From Hyperoplus lanceolatus (Eukaryota > Chordata > Actinopteri > Uranoscopiformes > Ammodytidae), in contig CM049410.1 of the NCBI GenBank assembly GCA_026929865.2, forward strand, positions 6,136,001 to 6,200,000: 64,000 bases of DNA. The letters are read 5' to 3'. Positions 49,391 to 62,838 of this stretch are shown piece after piece. Both the position numbers and the translations under genes were made by a program. The stretch's first letter is position 1. Each line of letters begins with the position of its first letter. The notes under the pieces are model-generated. The model had not been told where the DNA came from, did no database searches, and worked only from the letters and a program-made list of their open reading frames with translations.

Positions 49391-49612
49391 TGGGTCGGCT
49401 GTGGCTCAGGGAGGTAGAGCAAGTTGTCCACTTATCTCAGGGATGCTAGTTCCATCCTCCTGTCAACATGTTCAAGTGCCTGTGGGCAAGACACTGAACC
49501 CCAGACTGCTGCAAATGGTCAGGCTATAGCAGCTTGCATGGTAGCTTGCTGCCATTAAAGTGTGACTGGGTGAATGTAAAGCACTTTGGATAAAAGTGCA
49601 TTGTTTCAATAA
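49391..49612 (+). mobile_element. tRNA-derived SINE (degraded)
   Basis: The head GTCGGCTGTGGCTCAGGGAGGTAGAGC (A box), a worn B box (CTAGTTCCATCC), the body GGGCAAGACACTGAACCCCA and the tail GTAAAGCACTTTGGATAAAAGTGC follow the layout of a very common fish SINE. The body is about 220 bp. Not a functional tRNA. Confidence 0.75.
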
Positions 49613-51746
<2,134 letters not shown>

Positions 51747-52069
51747 ACATAGATACATGCACGGCTTTGTTGTCCACTGCAGCAAAAGCCCTACATGCTC
51801 CATCCCCCCTGCTCTACTTACAGACAAATTAAGACATTGATTCCCTTCCTTGTACTTAAACCTGTATTGATTTGGCTCAGATCTCTGAATTTACCTCCAA
51901 GCTGGAAGTACTATACCAAGTATAGGAACACACACAGAGAAACATTTATGACAAAAATAATTGCAAGAATCTTAAGATTACTCATAGAGATTGTGTATGG
52001 CACTCCGGCAAAACACATGTCACATCAGTCTCGGATCGACACAAACCCAGACATAGGTGCATGCACGCT

Positions 52070-52072
52070 ATG

Positions 52073-52130
<58 letters not shown>
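52070..52130. repeat. (CA)n microsatellite
   Basis: About 55 bp of CA. Confidence 0.96.
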
Positions 52131-52783
52131 AGAGCACAGAAACACACACAGAGCTTGATCACAGCTTTGAGGCACACCATTTCACACAGCGGCGTCTGTT
52201 GATTCATGGCAGTACATCAATCTTGTTGTCCCTCTTGGGTGTTGTACTGTCAAACACACACACAGACACACACACATACCCATACCAATGCCCCAGTGTA
52301 ACTGGCGGGCTCGGGCTGAGACTGAGCCTTGGGTGGGGCTCAGGTGATGAGGGGCAAAGAAGTTGAAGACTCCTAAACCACCTCAAGAAATGCCCTTTTT
52401 TCTCTCTGCTTCATATTCCTGTTTTGTGTCAGTCCTTTCCCTGTGCTCAACTCTGTGATAAATGAGTCACTTTCCTGGTTTCGCTACAGTCTTAAATCAT
52501 ATGCACCTTTTTCCAACCGCTGCATGTAAACACCCTTCTCTTACATGAGGAGAGAATGTGGCCCTCTCCAAGGACAGTGCAAAACTCCTTTCTCTCTTCA
52601 CTTCAACTATTGTGTGCGTAGCTGAACTTGACTCGTACACAGTAACCAGCAGTAGTGTCCCTAGGCTATACGAGCACAGTGTCCTTGTAAAATGTGTGGG
52701 TTGGACCCCTAGGATGGAGCAAGTGGAAAGTGTGGTGGTGTGAAGTGATTAGGTCGCAGTCCAACTGCCTTCTGGCTTCAACC

Positions 52784-52852
52784 AACACAACACAACACAA
52801 CACAACACAACACAACACAACACAACACAACACAACACAACACAACACAACA
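52784..52852. repeat. (CAACA)n pentanucleotide array
   Basis: Thirteen to fourteen near-perfect 5-bp units. Confidence 0.97.
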
Positions 52853-54854
52853 GACTTCTGCCAAAGAGACAGGAAGAAGAGAAGGAGGGAATATAGGGGA
52901 GACGGTACTGTGATGTTTGAAAGTATGTGAACCTCTAGAGCCTTTTGGAATTGTATTTAGTTTAACCGTTATTAATTCATTTTTATCATTAACCATATTT
53001 TTTATACTAAATGACAGGTGTGTGTTTATTAATTCACTTTTTTTCTGTAAATCAATTGTCTAGTCAAACGACTAAAATAAAACAAATGATTTGCCAACTT
53101 TTGAATGTGCAAAATATAGTTAACCCTTTGCTGCATTGCTTAAATCCAGCAGGTAAACAGTAACTCAATCAGGTGGGACAAATTGAGTGATGAAATGGAC
53201 CAATGTAATGAGAGATCTTTAGGGAATCAATTTGGCGGTACTAGATAAAACAGAGATCAAACCAGGTCAGTTTAGGCTCACCAAAGTGAACCCATACAGG
53301 TCAGACATGAATCTCAGGGGATCTCAGGAAGAGAGTTGTGATGTTGTACATTTGTCTTGATAGAAATTCATTAATAATGGTTGAAGTAAATAAAATTCCA
53401 AAAGGAATAGTGCTGATCCCACTCAGAAAAAACACCCAGGACCATGTTCTATGAAGGTTTTTAGCTTGTTGTTCTTAGGTTTTCTTTTTTTTAACAACCT
53501 TGGCAGCCCATCTCTTTTTCTGCCGATACAAATGGACTCATCCAAGTCATTTGGCTCTCCTTTTTCATTTGGCACCTACGGCTGGAGAAAATGCAAAGCA
53601 GCTCGCCTTTCCACCCACTACCACTGTGCAAATATCAGAAGTTCAGCGCCTCTGGCGAAATAGTGAATGGTGCAAAATTCTCCCTTTGAATTGAAAATGA
53701 AGAGGGCAAATCTCACAATAGTAATGACGTCATTACAGTAAATGAGCACCTGTCCAACATCTCCGTTGGACATCTATGTTTTATTTAACCTCCAGAATGA
53801 CACGCCCACACATGACCACTTATTTCCACCAACACAACCATTTTCTTTTGGACATGTCTGTCAGAGAGGAGCACAAATGAAATGACTAAATAAACAGAGT
53901 GGCCATCGGGCTGGATGACAGGCTATGATTACAGTTATGACGTTGCACACAGCTCACTAAAATCCTTGAAAGACGCACACAGTTTCCTACCTATGAATTA
54001 AGCGAAACAGAAATGAGTATCCATCAAATCCAAAAATCCTTCGACTCTTTAACTGTCAGCGTATGTTGGCGTGATCATAGCATAACGGCTTTACACCTGC
54101 TGCATTCGATTAGTCGTTCAAAGGTGATGTCAGTCAAAAGTTCAGGTGTAACCTTCACTAACGGAACACAACAAAACAGTGTCAGGTACGCCTCCAATTA
54201 AAACTTGGAAACTAAGTGGTGCTGCCAGCAATCTGTGAGAGTGGAGAGATGACAAGAGAAAACAAGAATTCGATGCAAAGAAGTGGACAAAGATTTGAGC
54301 AGGTGATTATTTTATGAAATCAAATATGGCCGATAGAGTTCAGGGCGTATCATCACTAAACAAACTTGTGGAATAACGTTGAGACAAAAGGAGCGTGAAG
54401 AGAATGAGGAATACCTGTTTAGCTAAAATACCTGAAACACACCTTTGTTCTCCGTGTGCTGGCTTTTGGAATAACCTAAAACAAAACGATTGACGATTTT
54501 TGGCTTTGGAAGCAGGTTACATTCATTTCCTATGGCAATCTAGTGAATATTACTGCATGGAATCAAACTATTTCGTAGAATTACAATTCACTTTCTTTAC
54601 TGGTACATTAAATATGATAGATATGCAATGTACTGTACTATGATATCCATATTATGTAATAAGCTACACAGATCATCATACTAGCGGCTGAACTGTGTGG
54701 GGAAAAAAATTCAGAATGTGTAGAATGAGGAATATAGACGACACAGTATGGACCTGGAAACACTGGAACAAAGAGAGACAACACGTAGTGTGGAGAAGAA
54801 GGAAGTATTTCGGGTGAAAGTGCAGTCTCTATCCCGACAGAGAAGTGCAGAGAA

Positions 54855-54856
<2 letters not shown>
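52853..54856. other. Intergenic, unique
   Basis: A perfect 16-bp palindrome GTAATGACGTCATTAC with a CRE core (TGACGTCA) is at 53721-53736. No gene recognised. Confidence 0.35.

Positions 54857-54912
<56 letters not shown>
54857..54912. repeat. (GA)n microsatellite
   Basis: About 50 bp of GA, then GGGAGA variants. Confidence 0.97.
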
Positions 54913-54916
<4 letters not shown>

Positions 54917-55344
54917 AGAGAGGGAAGATGTGTCAAAGAGTCAGAACACCCACGGTGAGTCCCTCTCCCTCTCCTCCTGTGCCTGTGTGTCATTGATCTG
55001 CCTGCCAGCAACGCTTCTAGTGCTCTGGGGCCCAGACACAAAGACTAATCGAAGGGTCCAAATGAAAATTGAGAGGCAATTTAGGGAGCCTCTAGCTAAC
55101 AGAGCATTCTTTATGAAACAGGAGCCCGGAGGGTGTGCTCCAGTTTGAGGGGGGAGAGGGGGTATGGAGTGACGTGAACTAGTGGAGAGTAAGAAACAGA
55201 GAAACTTGGATTAGATCATGTTTCTCCATAGAAATCAACTACACTTTTTCCCACATATCCAAGTCCACCCTCGCCCTCCATATCCCACTTCCACTTCCTC
55301 TTCCCCTCTCTTCTTTCCCGTCTTCCTAGTTAAGTACGGGTCCC

Positions 55345-57180
55345 CAGTAATTATTACTCTCCACCATACTTATTCTTCTGACTTCTTCTGACTTCTTCTG
55401 ACTTTTTATTCTGCCGCAAATTTCTAGCTGCTTCTCCTCACACAAAAATTTCACACAACGTGCGTCCCCACCCCGCGGGGTGTGCTACCATACAGTTTTT
55501 TGAATTTCCGCTAGGGGGCGCTGTTATGAAGTCCCGACTGAAAGAACTTTGAGAGGCCACGCCCCACACACCGTAACTCTGATTGACTTGAAATTTCTCA
55601 CACAGGTGTATGTTAGGGTGCTCTACAAAAAAGCCTCTGGGACCATAAAAATTCTTCTGGGAATATTTCCCGCTAATTAGCATAAACTGAAAAACAGCGT
55701 GTTGTCCACAACTTTCTGAAATTTGACTGTATCAACACCAAATTTCTCGTGAAGCCCCGGGGGACTACAATACACATACCCGTAAAAGATTAGTAGGACA
55801 ACTTGAAAAACATGGCCGCCATTGACCAAAAGGTTTACGCAGGGGCGGGGCTTAATAACACGTTGGCCATAACTCCTTAACCATAGGTCCTATCATCATG
55901 AAACTTGCTGGGTATGTGCAGAAGTCATGTGGTAGCATGTCCCTCGAAGCTTATCGCGATTAACCCATAGGGGGCGCCACAGGGGCGGGGCCTATCTACA
56001 AATTGGCCATAACTCCCTAACCATAGGTCCTATCATCATCAAACTTGCTGGGTATGTGCAGAAGTCATGTGGTAGCATGTCCCCCGAAGCTTATCGCGAT
56101 TAACTCATAAGGGGCGCCACAGGGGCGGGGCCTATCCACAAATTGGCCATAACTCCTTAACCGTAGGTCCTATCATCATCAAACTTGCTGGGTATGTGCA
56201 GAAGTCATGTGGTAGCATGTCCCTCGAAGCTTATCGCGATTAACCCATAGGGGGCGCCACAGGGGCGGGGCCTATCCACAAATTGGCCATAACTCCTTAA
56301 CCATAGGTCCTATCATCATCAAACTTGCTGGGTATGTGCAGAAGTCATGTGGTAGCATGTCCCTCGAAGCTTATCGCGATTAACCCATAGGGGGCGCCAC
56401 AAAAGTCACCCGACTCCGATTGACTTGAAATTGATTACACATGTACAGCTCATGGTGCTCTACAATATAGCCTCTCGGAATTTTTTTTTAATTTCCGCTA
56501 GGGGGCGCTGTTATTAAGCCCCTACTGAAGAAAGTTTTAGAGGCCGCGCCCCGCACACCGTAAGTCCGATTGACTTGAAATTTCTCACACAGGTGTATGA
56601 TAGGGTGCTCTATAAAAAAGCCTCTTGGACCATAAGAGTCAACCTGGAAATACTTTCAGCTAATTAGCATAAACTGAAAAACAGGGTTTTATCCACAACT
56701 TTTTCAAGTATTACTCTATCAACACCAAATGTCTCACGAAGCCCCGGGGGACTATTACGCACATCTCCGAAAAATATTAGTAGGATAGCTTCAAAAACAT
56801 GGCTGCCATTGACTAAAACGTTTATGCAGGGGCGGGGCTTAATAACACGTTGGCCATAACTCATTGACCGTAGGTTCTATCATCATGAAACTTGCAGGAT
56901 ATGTGTAGAAGACATGTGGTAGCGTGGCCCTCTAAGCTTGTCGAGGTTAACCCATAGGGGGCGCCACAAATGCGATAAACGTCATTCACCAATGCAATGT
57001 TTGCCAGGCCACGCCCCTTTCCCCCTGACTCCGATTGACTTATCATTTGTCAGACATGCACAGCTCGTGTTGCTCTACGATAAAGTCTCTCGGACCACAG
57101 GGGTCGGCCGTGATTTTTTTGCTTCCCCGATTTACACGGGCGGCCCGTACTTTCAAAATCTCCGCGGGATTTTCTAGTTT
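55345..57180. repeat. Composite teleost-type repeat block with internal duplication
   Basis: 55500-55850 and 56488-56836 are diverged copies of one roughly 350-bp sequence (TTTCCGCTAGGGGGCGCTGTT, GATTGACTTGAAATTTCTCA, GCTAATTAGCATAAACTGAA, AAGCCCCGGGGGACTA, then GCAGGGGCGGGGCTTAATAA). Between them is the 140-bp array. The block begins with TTCTTCTGAC repeats and ends GCGGGATTTTCTAGTTTCC. No coding capacity. It resembles an unclassified dispersed repeat, not a known transposon superfamily. Confidence 0.75.
55841..56400. repeat. Tandem array, four 140-bp units
   Basis: AGGGGCGGGGC begins at 55841, 55981, 56121 and 56261, an exact 140-bp period. Each unit contains TTGGCCATAACTCC, AGGTCCTATCATCAT, AACTTGCTGGGTATGTGCAG, AAGCTTATCGCGATTAA and GGGGCGCCAC. 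Units two to four are almost identical. A fifth, diverged unit start lies at about 56828. Confidence 0.95.
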
Positions 57181-57348
57181 CCTGTTGCTCTACTTCTCTC
57201 TTTCTTTCTTTCTTTCTATCTGATGGCAAGACCTGCATCTGGAGTTTTGCAGCCTGTGGGCACAGAGTCTCCATTAATGTTGTACGCTTGGATGAGGCCA
57301 GCGATGAATTGAAAATGGAGTTACAAGCTGGTACAGTGGCACAGTATA

Positions 57349-57352
<4 letters not shown>

Positions 57353-57402
<50 letters not shown>
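57353..57402. repeat. (TG)n microsatellite
   Basis: About 50 bp of TG. Confidence 0.96.
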
Positions 57403-57404
<2 letters not shown>

Positions 57405-57880
57405 ACATTCAATTTGTATCTGAAGGTTATAGACTTGGCAATGTCTTAAAAAATTGTCATTGTGTGCTTGCTTTGTGACACCGTATGTGATGGGTGCCTG
57501 TAATGGGAGAGAGAGAGAGACAGGGAATATGTGATCATTTACATATGATGATGGCTCCCACCTGGGGCAACAGTGAATGAGAGGCCATCTTTTAATAATG
57601 AAACCTGGGTTCAAACCTGCCTGTGGTCTCATACATTTGTAATGTTTCTGTGGTACTCTCAAAACTGTTAATTTTATTTAAATTAGCCCAAGGTAATTTT
57701 CTTGAATTTTAAGGGCTTCAGGATATTGTTATACATTTATGAGACCAGTACATTAATTTATTCGCCACATTCAATGTGAGAGGAACTTAAAATGTAAGCA
57801 GCACCCAGGTGGAACTGTTGACACTATAGTAGTTGCGTTACGGGTTGTTGTCATTGGGGAGCACCTCCGCCCGCATCCTC

Positions 57881-57949
57881 AGATGCAACTTGGATGACAA
57901 ACTAACCGGCCGTGTCTTCATTGCTTCTCACCTTTTCTGTATATTACAG
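57881..57949 (+). repeat. 69-bp direct repeat, copy 1
   Basis: AGATGCAACTTGGATGACAA through TTCTGTATATTACAG. It is identical to 58903-58971 except for one base (CCGGCC versus CCAGCC). Confidence 0.95.
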
Positions 57950-57968
57950 GTCAGTAGTTGGTATAAAA

Positions 57969-58411
57969 TGTCAACCTTCTAAAGCCTTGCTTTATATGTA
58001 TAACTGTTGAAGAAGTTAGGGTCATGTTTTTGAGTGTTTTAGCGAACTTAAGAGACTTTAAAATACTGCCGTTGAGAACAAAGGGAGAGAAAAGACCGTA
58101 AGGCGCGAAAGCTCCGGCTCTGCCGATTATGGGTTTATTATCGCCCTGTGTAATGTCTATCAGGCGTGCCGTTTGATTTAAGGTTTATTGTCAACCTACT
58201 AAAGCCTTGCTTTATATGTATAACTTTTGAATAAGCTAAGCCTTGCTTTATATGGGTAACTGTGGAATAAGCTCGGGTCATGTTTTGAGTGTTTTTAGCG
58301 AACTTAAGAGAAAATACTGTAAGGCGCGTAGCCTCCTGCTCCGCCGAATATGGGTTTATTATTCGCCCTACGTAATGTCTTGCAGGCGTGCCGCTTGATG
58401 TAAGGTTTATT
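57969..58411 (+). repeat. 220-bp tandem duplication
   Basis: AAAGCCTTGCTTTATATGTA occurs at 57981 and 58201, exactly 220 bp apart. GGGTTTATTAT and CAGGCGTGCCG follow in both units. The second unit holds an extra partial copy of the first motif (58238) and has lost about 35 bp elsewhere. It lies between the two 69-bp direct repeats. Confidence 0.9.
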
Positions 58412-58902
58412 CTTGTGTGTATTTTGCACCGTGTTATTTTGATGTGTGTTCTCCCACACACACAGCAGCTTAAAGGGGAATTTGAGTAAATGTTAAAGGT
58501 TCATGGCTACAGTTTTACAAGTTATGAAGAATGTATGATGTTTATATTAATGCATACTGTTTAAAGATAAGAGTGTAACTGTTACATCCAGAGTCACAAC
58601 TGGGTTTACCTTGTATTGAAAACATTTAGCTTTCTCTGAGTGATACTTTGTGTATGTTTAAGTGTGTGTGAAGCTAGAATAATTGCAACTTACATGTTGC
58701 ATTCAAGTACAGTAGATAAATGCTGTAATTTGCACTGTATTATTACTGATGCCTTAACTCATGCCTTAACTCACTTATACAGGTGAATGTGAATTAGAAT
58801 AGGATGTATGTGAACTAGATGTAATGCACTTATACAGTTGAAGACTGAACAAAAGAGAAACTCAGGAGAAATGTATTGTATTTTATTTGTGAATTTGAAT
58901 AG
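58412..58902. other. Rest of the interval between 69-bp repeats
   Basis: A/T-rich DNA with repeated short words (GCCTTAACTCATGCCTTAAC at 58751). No open frame of note and no recognised repeat family. Confidence 0.4.
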
Positions 58903-58971
58903 AGATGCAACTTGGATGACAAACTAACCAGCCGTGTCTTCATTGCTTCTCACCTTTTCTGTATATTACAG
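58903..58971 (+). repeat. 69-bp direct repeat, copy 2
   Basis: See 57881-57949. It ends in a splice-acceptor-like TTTTCTGTATATTACAG in both copies. Confidence 0.95.
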
Positions 58972-59095
58972 ACATCTTTATTGTCACGTGGCACCCCAAT
59001 CCTGGGACCCGTAACATTTCCATATTTAACTTTTTATTCAGGCTATTGGGAAATGATTCATACTAAAAGACGAATGGCCTTAAAAGGCTGGTTCA

Positions 59096-59424
59096 AGGAG
59101 AAGTATGCAATATTTTTTGGTTAACATACATTTTAAGTCACTCTATATTCAGACAGAAATCACTTAAACAGTATGTACAGTTCATAACACAGGTGTCCCA
59201 ATCATTCAGCTTTACAGTAATTGCCAGATAAAATGTTGAATATCCCGCTGGTTTTTATCCAATCAGGAGAGAGAGAGTGATTTAAAGAAACGGGTCTCTG
59301 TGCCTGTGAACGATGACCTGCTGTTCTCCATCGCGGTACTGTGTTGGTGACATAGTGATGAGGGAGGTACTTGCTAACTGCAGTCACTGACAGGAAGCTG
59401 AAAGGACCATATCTTACTTCTCCT
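59096..59424 (+). mobile_element. TTAA-type MITE, copy B
   Basis: Homologous along its length to the reverse complement of 6662-6980: CAGTTCATAACACAGGT, CATTCAGCTTT, ATATCCCGCT, CCAATCAGGA, ACTGCAGTCACTGACAGGAA. Ends AGGAGAAGTATG and CTTACTTCTCCT are inverted repeats. The flanks TTCA and TTGA look like a worn TTAA duplication. Confidence 0.78.
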
Positions 59425-59599
59425 TTGATAAGCTTTATTTCTAAAGATACAACTTTTAACATCATACACATATCTTGCTTTCTTTCTGAAGGTTATATGA
59501 GTTTGTCACCACTCACATGTCAGTACACTTAACTGAAATGATGAAATTAATTATTTAGCTTAAAATATGGACTGTAAACGGGGGAAAATAAATTTGCCT

Positions 59600-59840
59600 G
59601 GTAACTGGTCCAGCACAAAAAAACAGTTTGCCACATAACCCTCAGTAAAGTGGCCAATTATAATTTCTACACAGAGCCATGCTAGTAGTATCCTCATTTT
59701 GAGTCTTTGTGCTGAGCTAAGTTAGCTGGCTGCTAGTGATACTGTAGCTTTATATTTACCATACATACACGAGAGTTGCATCAATCTTCTCATCTAACAA
59801 AGTGCAAAAATGTGAATAAGCGTATTTTACCATAATGTCT
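59600..59840. mobile_element. Fragment of a common teleost MITE
   Basis: GAGTCTTTGTGCTGAGCTAA, GTTAGCTGGCTGCTAG, GTAGCTTTATATTTACCATA and GAATAAGCGTATTT follow the consensus of a widespread fish repeat as I recall it. The scrap at 3975-4040 may be the other half of the same family. Ends are not preserved. Confidence 0.45.
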
Positions 59841-60002
59841 TATTGTTATTCTCTGTTTTCCATTTGTTATCATCAAATTGAATACATTGAGATTTTGTAG
59901 ACCTTTTTTAAAATGAAATGCACACCTAACATTGACATAATGAATATACTGTATGTATAACCATAAAGTAGCTCTAAAATCATCTCAAAATAATTAGCAT
60001 AT

Positions 60003-60062
60003 AATAATAATAATAATACATTTTATTTATATAGCGCTTTTCTCTCACTCAGAGCGCTTAAT
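60003..60062. repeat. Dispersed-repeat tail fragment
   Basis: An AAT run followed by ACATTTTATTTATATAGCGC and CTCAGAGCGCTTA resembles the 3' tail shared by many animal retroposons. Origin not resolved. Confidence 0.4.
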
Positions 60063-62779
60063 CTATATAATATAGGTTCTGTGAGAGTTAAACACAAATC
60101 CCATTCAATTTGTCAGACCTAGTTTAGGTTACATGACAGAGATACCTTCTTTCACTTACTGTGTGTGTCACACGTCACATTGAAATGTATTACATCATTT
60201 AGCTGTTAGAATAAGACTACCCCGAGAATACTATCAGCTCTGAACTGACTACTCAGTCCCTTTGACCTCATTCACGGTGGGTAGCAAAAAGAGAACTTGG
60301 AGAAACTTTGTCACTCACTAATATCATTACAGTGTGTATGCAGCACAACGAGTGAAACTGTTCTCTATGAAGTTCCCCCTTTTCAGCTATGCATCCCTGC
60401 CTGCTGGCAATTCTAGCTCCACTGGCTTAATCATTAGAGCCATTTAGTTACAAAGTGGACCAGCACACTCCCATTTAGACCCAGTCGATATAAATGATCA
60501 TCTTCTTTTGCTCTCTTATAGCACAGAACTCCGATGTCCTCTGCACTCAGGTGTAGTATTTGTAATAGTGCCGGGACCTGCCTTGTGTCTGGATGACTAT
60601 AACCTCTTCAAATCAATATACCAATACAGAATATTGATATGAAAGTTGTTCATTGCTGCACTCTTTTCTTAAAACCTAGAAACGACAAATACTTCAAAGT
60701 GACATGAAATCAATAGATTCTTCTTAACAACAAAAATATGCTTAGTATGGTCAGATTTGGCATCAATTGAATCCATTCTTAAACTTAAACAAAACAGATC
60801 ATATCCAGAATGTATGGCTGCAGGTCCTCAAGCAGCCCTGTTAGCTATCAGCTCTGCAGACTGTGTGTGAGCATGTTCGCCCATAAACCTGTGGGCAGCT
60901 AAAGGACACGGCCTCTGTGACACAACTGATGTGTGGCTATTGGCGATCCCTTTAGCCTGTCTAATCTTTCTGGTCATCTGTCATATTTTCTGCATTAATC
61001 CTAGTGAGTTATCCTGATTTGTGCCCTTAATCGAATTTCTTTTTCTTTCAGTGTGGTCATCTAGGTTCTTAAACATGATTATGTTTAATTCCATGTTCAG
61101 GACATCTGATAAGATGTGGTGTGATTTAAAAAAGAATGCAGCAAACGCATGTAAACACAATTTAATCCATATCCTCCCTTGTGTGTGTGCCCCCGGTCTG
61201 TGTGGCATATGACAATTGCCAGCAAATCGTTTGTCAATTAATCAAATGTCATCCTGGGGCGGAGAGAGAGATGGCAGGTGATGGCTGATAAAAAGGGATC
61301 GCTTGTGGGAATTGACAAACTGCTGAAATACAGATGAAAGGAGCTGGAGAGCTACTACAGAACGCTGCAGTTTAACCGCAAAGCATTGTGACACTTCAAC
61401 ATCAACAGGACTTGAAAAACAGAACGACAAAAGACAGAGAGGGGTTGGGTTTGAGCTGTACACCGGAGCGAGTCATTTTCACCTGAACAATTTCCCCCGT
61501 CTTCCCCCTTTCTCTCTCAGGTGGTTTTGGACCACAGCGGTGCATGTGCCCCATGGTGGTCTCTCTCCATCCATATTCAGCAGAGCTCCTCCCTCAGGGT
61601 GGGGAGCAGTGTGTGAGCCGGGCAGGAGAGGGAGGTAGATAGAGCCATGCCATGCCTCAGAGGACAGCCGTAATGTGGGCTCTGCATGTCCAGGCGACGC
61701 TGTGTCTCCTTTGGCTCTATCAGAAAACACTCTTTCAGACACTTAAACATGAATGCTCTAAGCCTGTATAAAGGGGAAACATTGGGACAATTATGGGTTG
61801 CATATTCTCAATACATAAAAAAATGACTTAAAAAGGTTTGTCCCATCAAAAGGCACACGAGGAGGACAGAGAAGGGTCAGACCAGCTTCCTCTCAATGGA
61901 GATGAAATAAAACGTATGACTTAGAATGTAAAGGCCGCTTCAAAGTTCCTGGGGATGCCTCAAGGTATAAAAGATACATTCTTTCTAAGCAACTGTTACA
62001 CAAGCAAGAAAGAAATCATTCTCAGTGAGCTGCTTCGGTGAGAGCTGTGAGCGTCCTCTAGTGGTTTAGACACACACATGCAAAGGCTTTTATGAAAAAA
62101 GTGGTCCTCCTCTCCCCAACAGCACACACAACGGGGAAAAGTACTAATCACTCCGACTAAATTGATGCTTCAAGTAGTTCATTAGTGTACGCCTATCTAT
62201 TTTTTTTAGAAGGCTCTTACATCTCAGGAGAAGACGAGAAGGTTTGGTTTGGAGGCAGCATCATAATAAGATAACGAAAAGGAAATGAAAAGTGACACTA
62301 AAACTTATCAACTACAAGACTCCATCATCTGTGGCTTGCTTGTTCAATCAAAATGCTAAAAGAAATACTCACTGTAACTAGACCGATCATTGTAGAATAA
62401 CTGTGTGCATGAGTTAGCGAGAGTGAACATGTGCATTTGTGTTGCTCAAATTACTGGAAAAATGTTCATGTGCTTCTATCGCTCTATAATATAAGCCATG
62501 GATAGCTTTCATCATCTTACTACGGTCAACAAAAACAAACAAATTGAAAAGACTTAATTCTGGATGAATATAACATTTCTAATTTAGCAGAAGCATATAA
62601 AACCATAAGACACCAACTTTTAATGCTTTCGTTTGTGTTCAGGCACCCACACACTTACACGTTAATCTCTACACTGAAAAATGATTATCACGTTTTCACG
62701 TGTGGGTGCATCTCGTCACTAACAAGAGCCTGAAAATGGTTGTTAAGCAGCTGCTACCTTTGTATCCCTTATGTGTCCT

Positions 62780-62786
<7 letters not shown>
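60063..62786. other. Intergenic, unique; candidate regulatory stretch
   Basis: No gene or repeat recognised. 61040-61260 is non-repetitive and dense in homeodomain/TALE-like words (GACAATTGCC, TGTCAATTAATCAAATGTCA). Confidence 0.35.
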
Positions 62787-62832
<46 letters not shown>

Positions 62833-62838
62833 CTCTCA
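62787..62838. repeat. (CT)n microsatellite
   Basis: About 50 bp of CT, followed by CTCTCACACACAC. Confidence 0.97.

Noticed and set aside
53451..53663. Overlapping short frames at 53.45-53.69 kb
   Set aside because: Two frames compete, with no recognisable domain, no splice sites and no coding composition.
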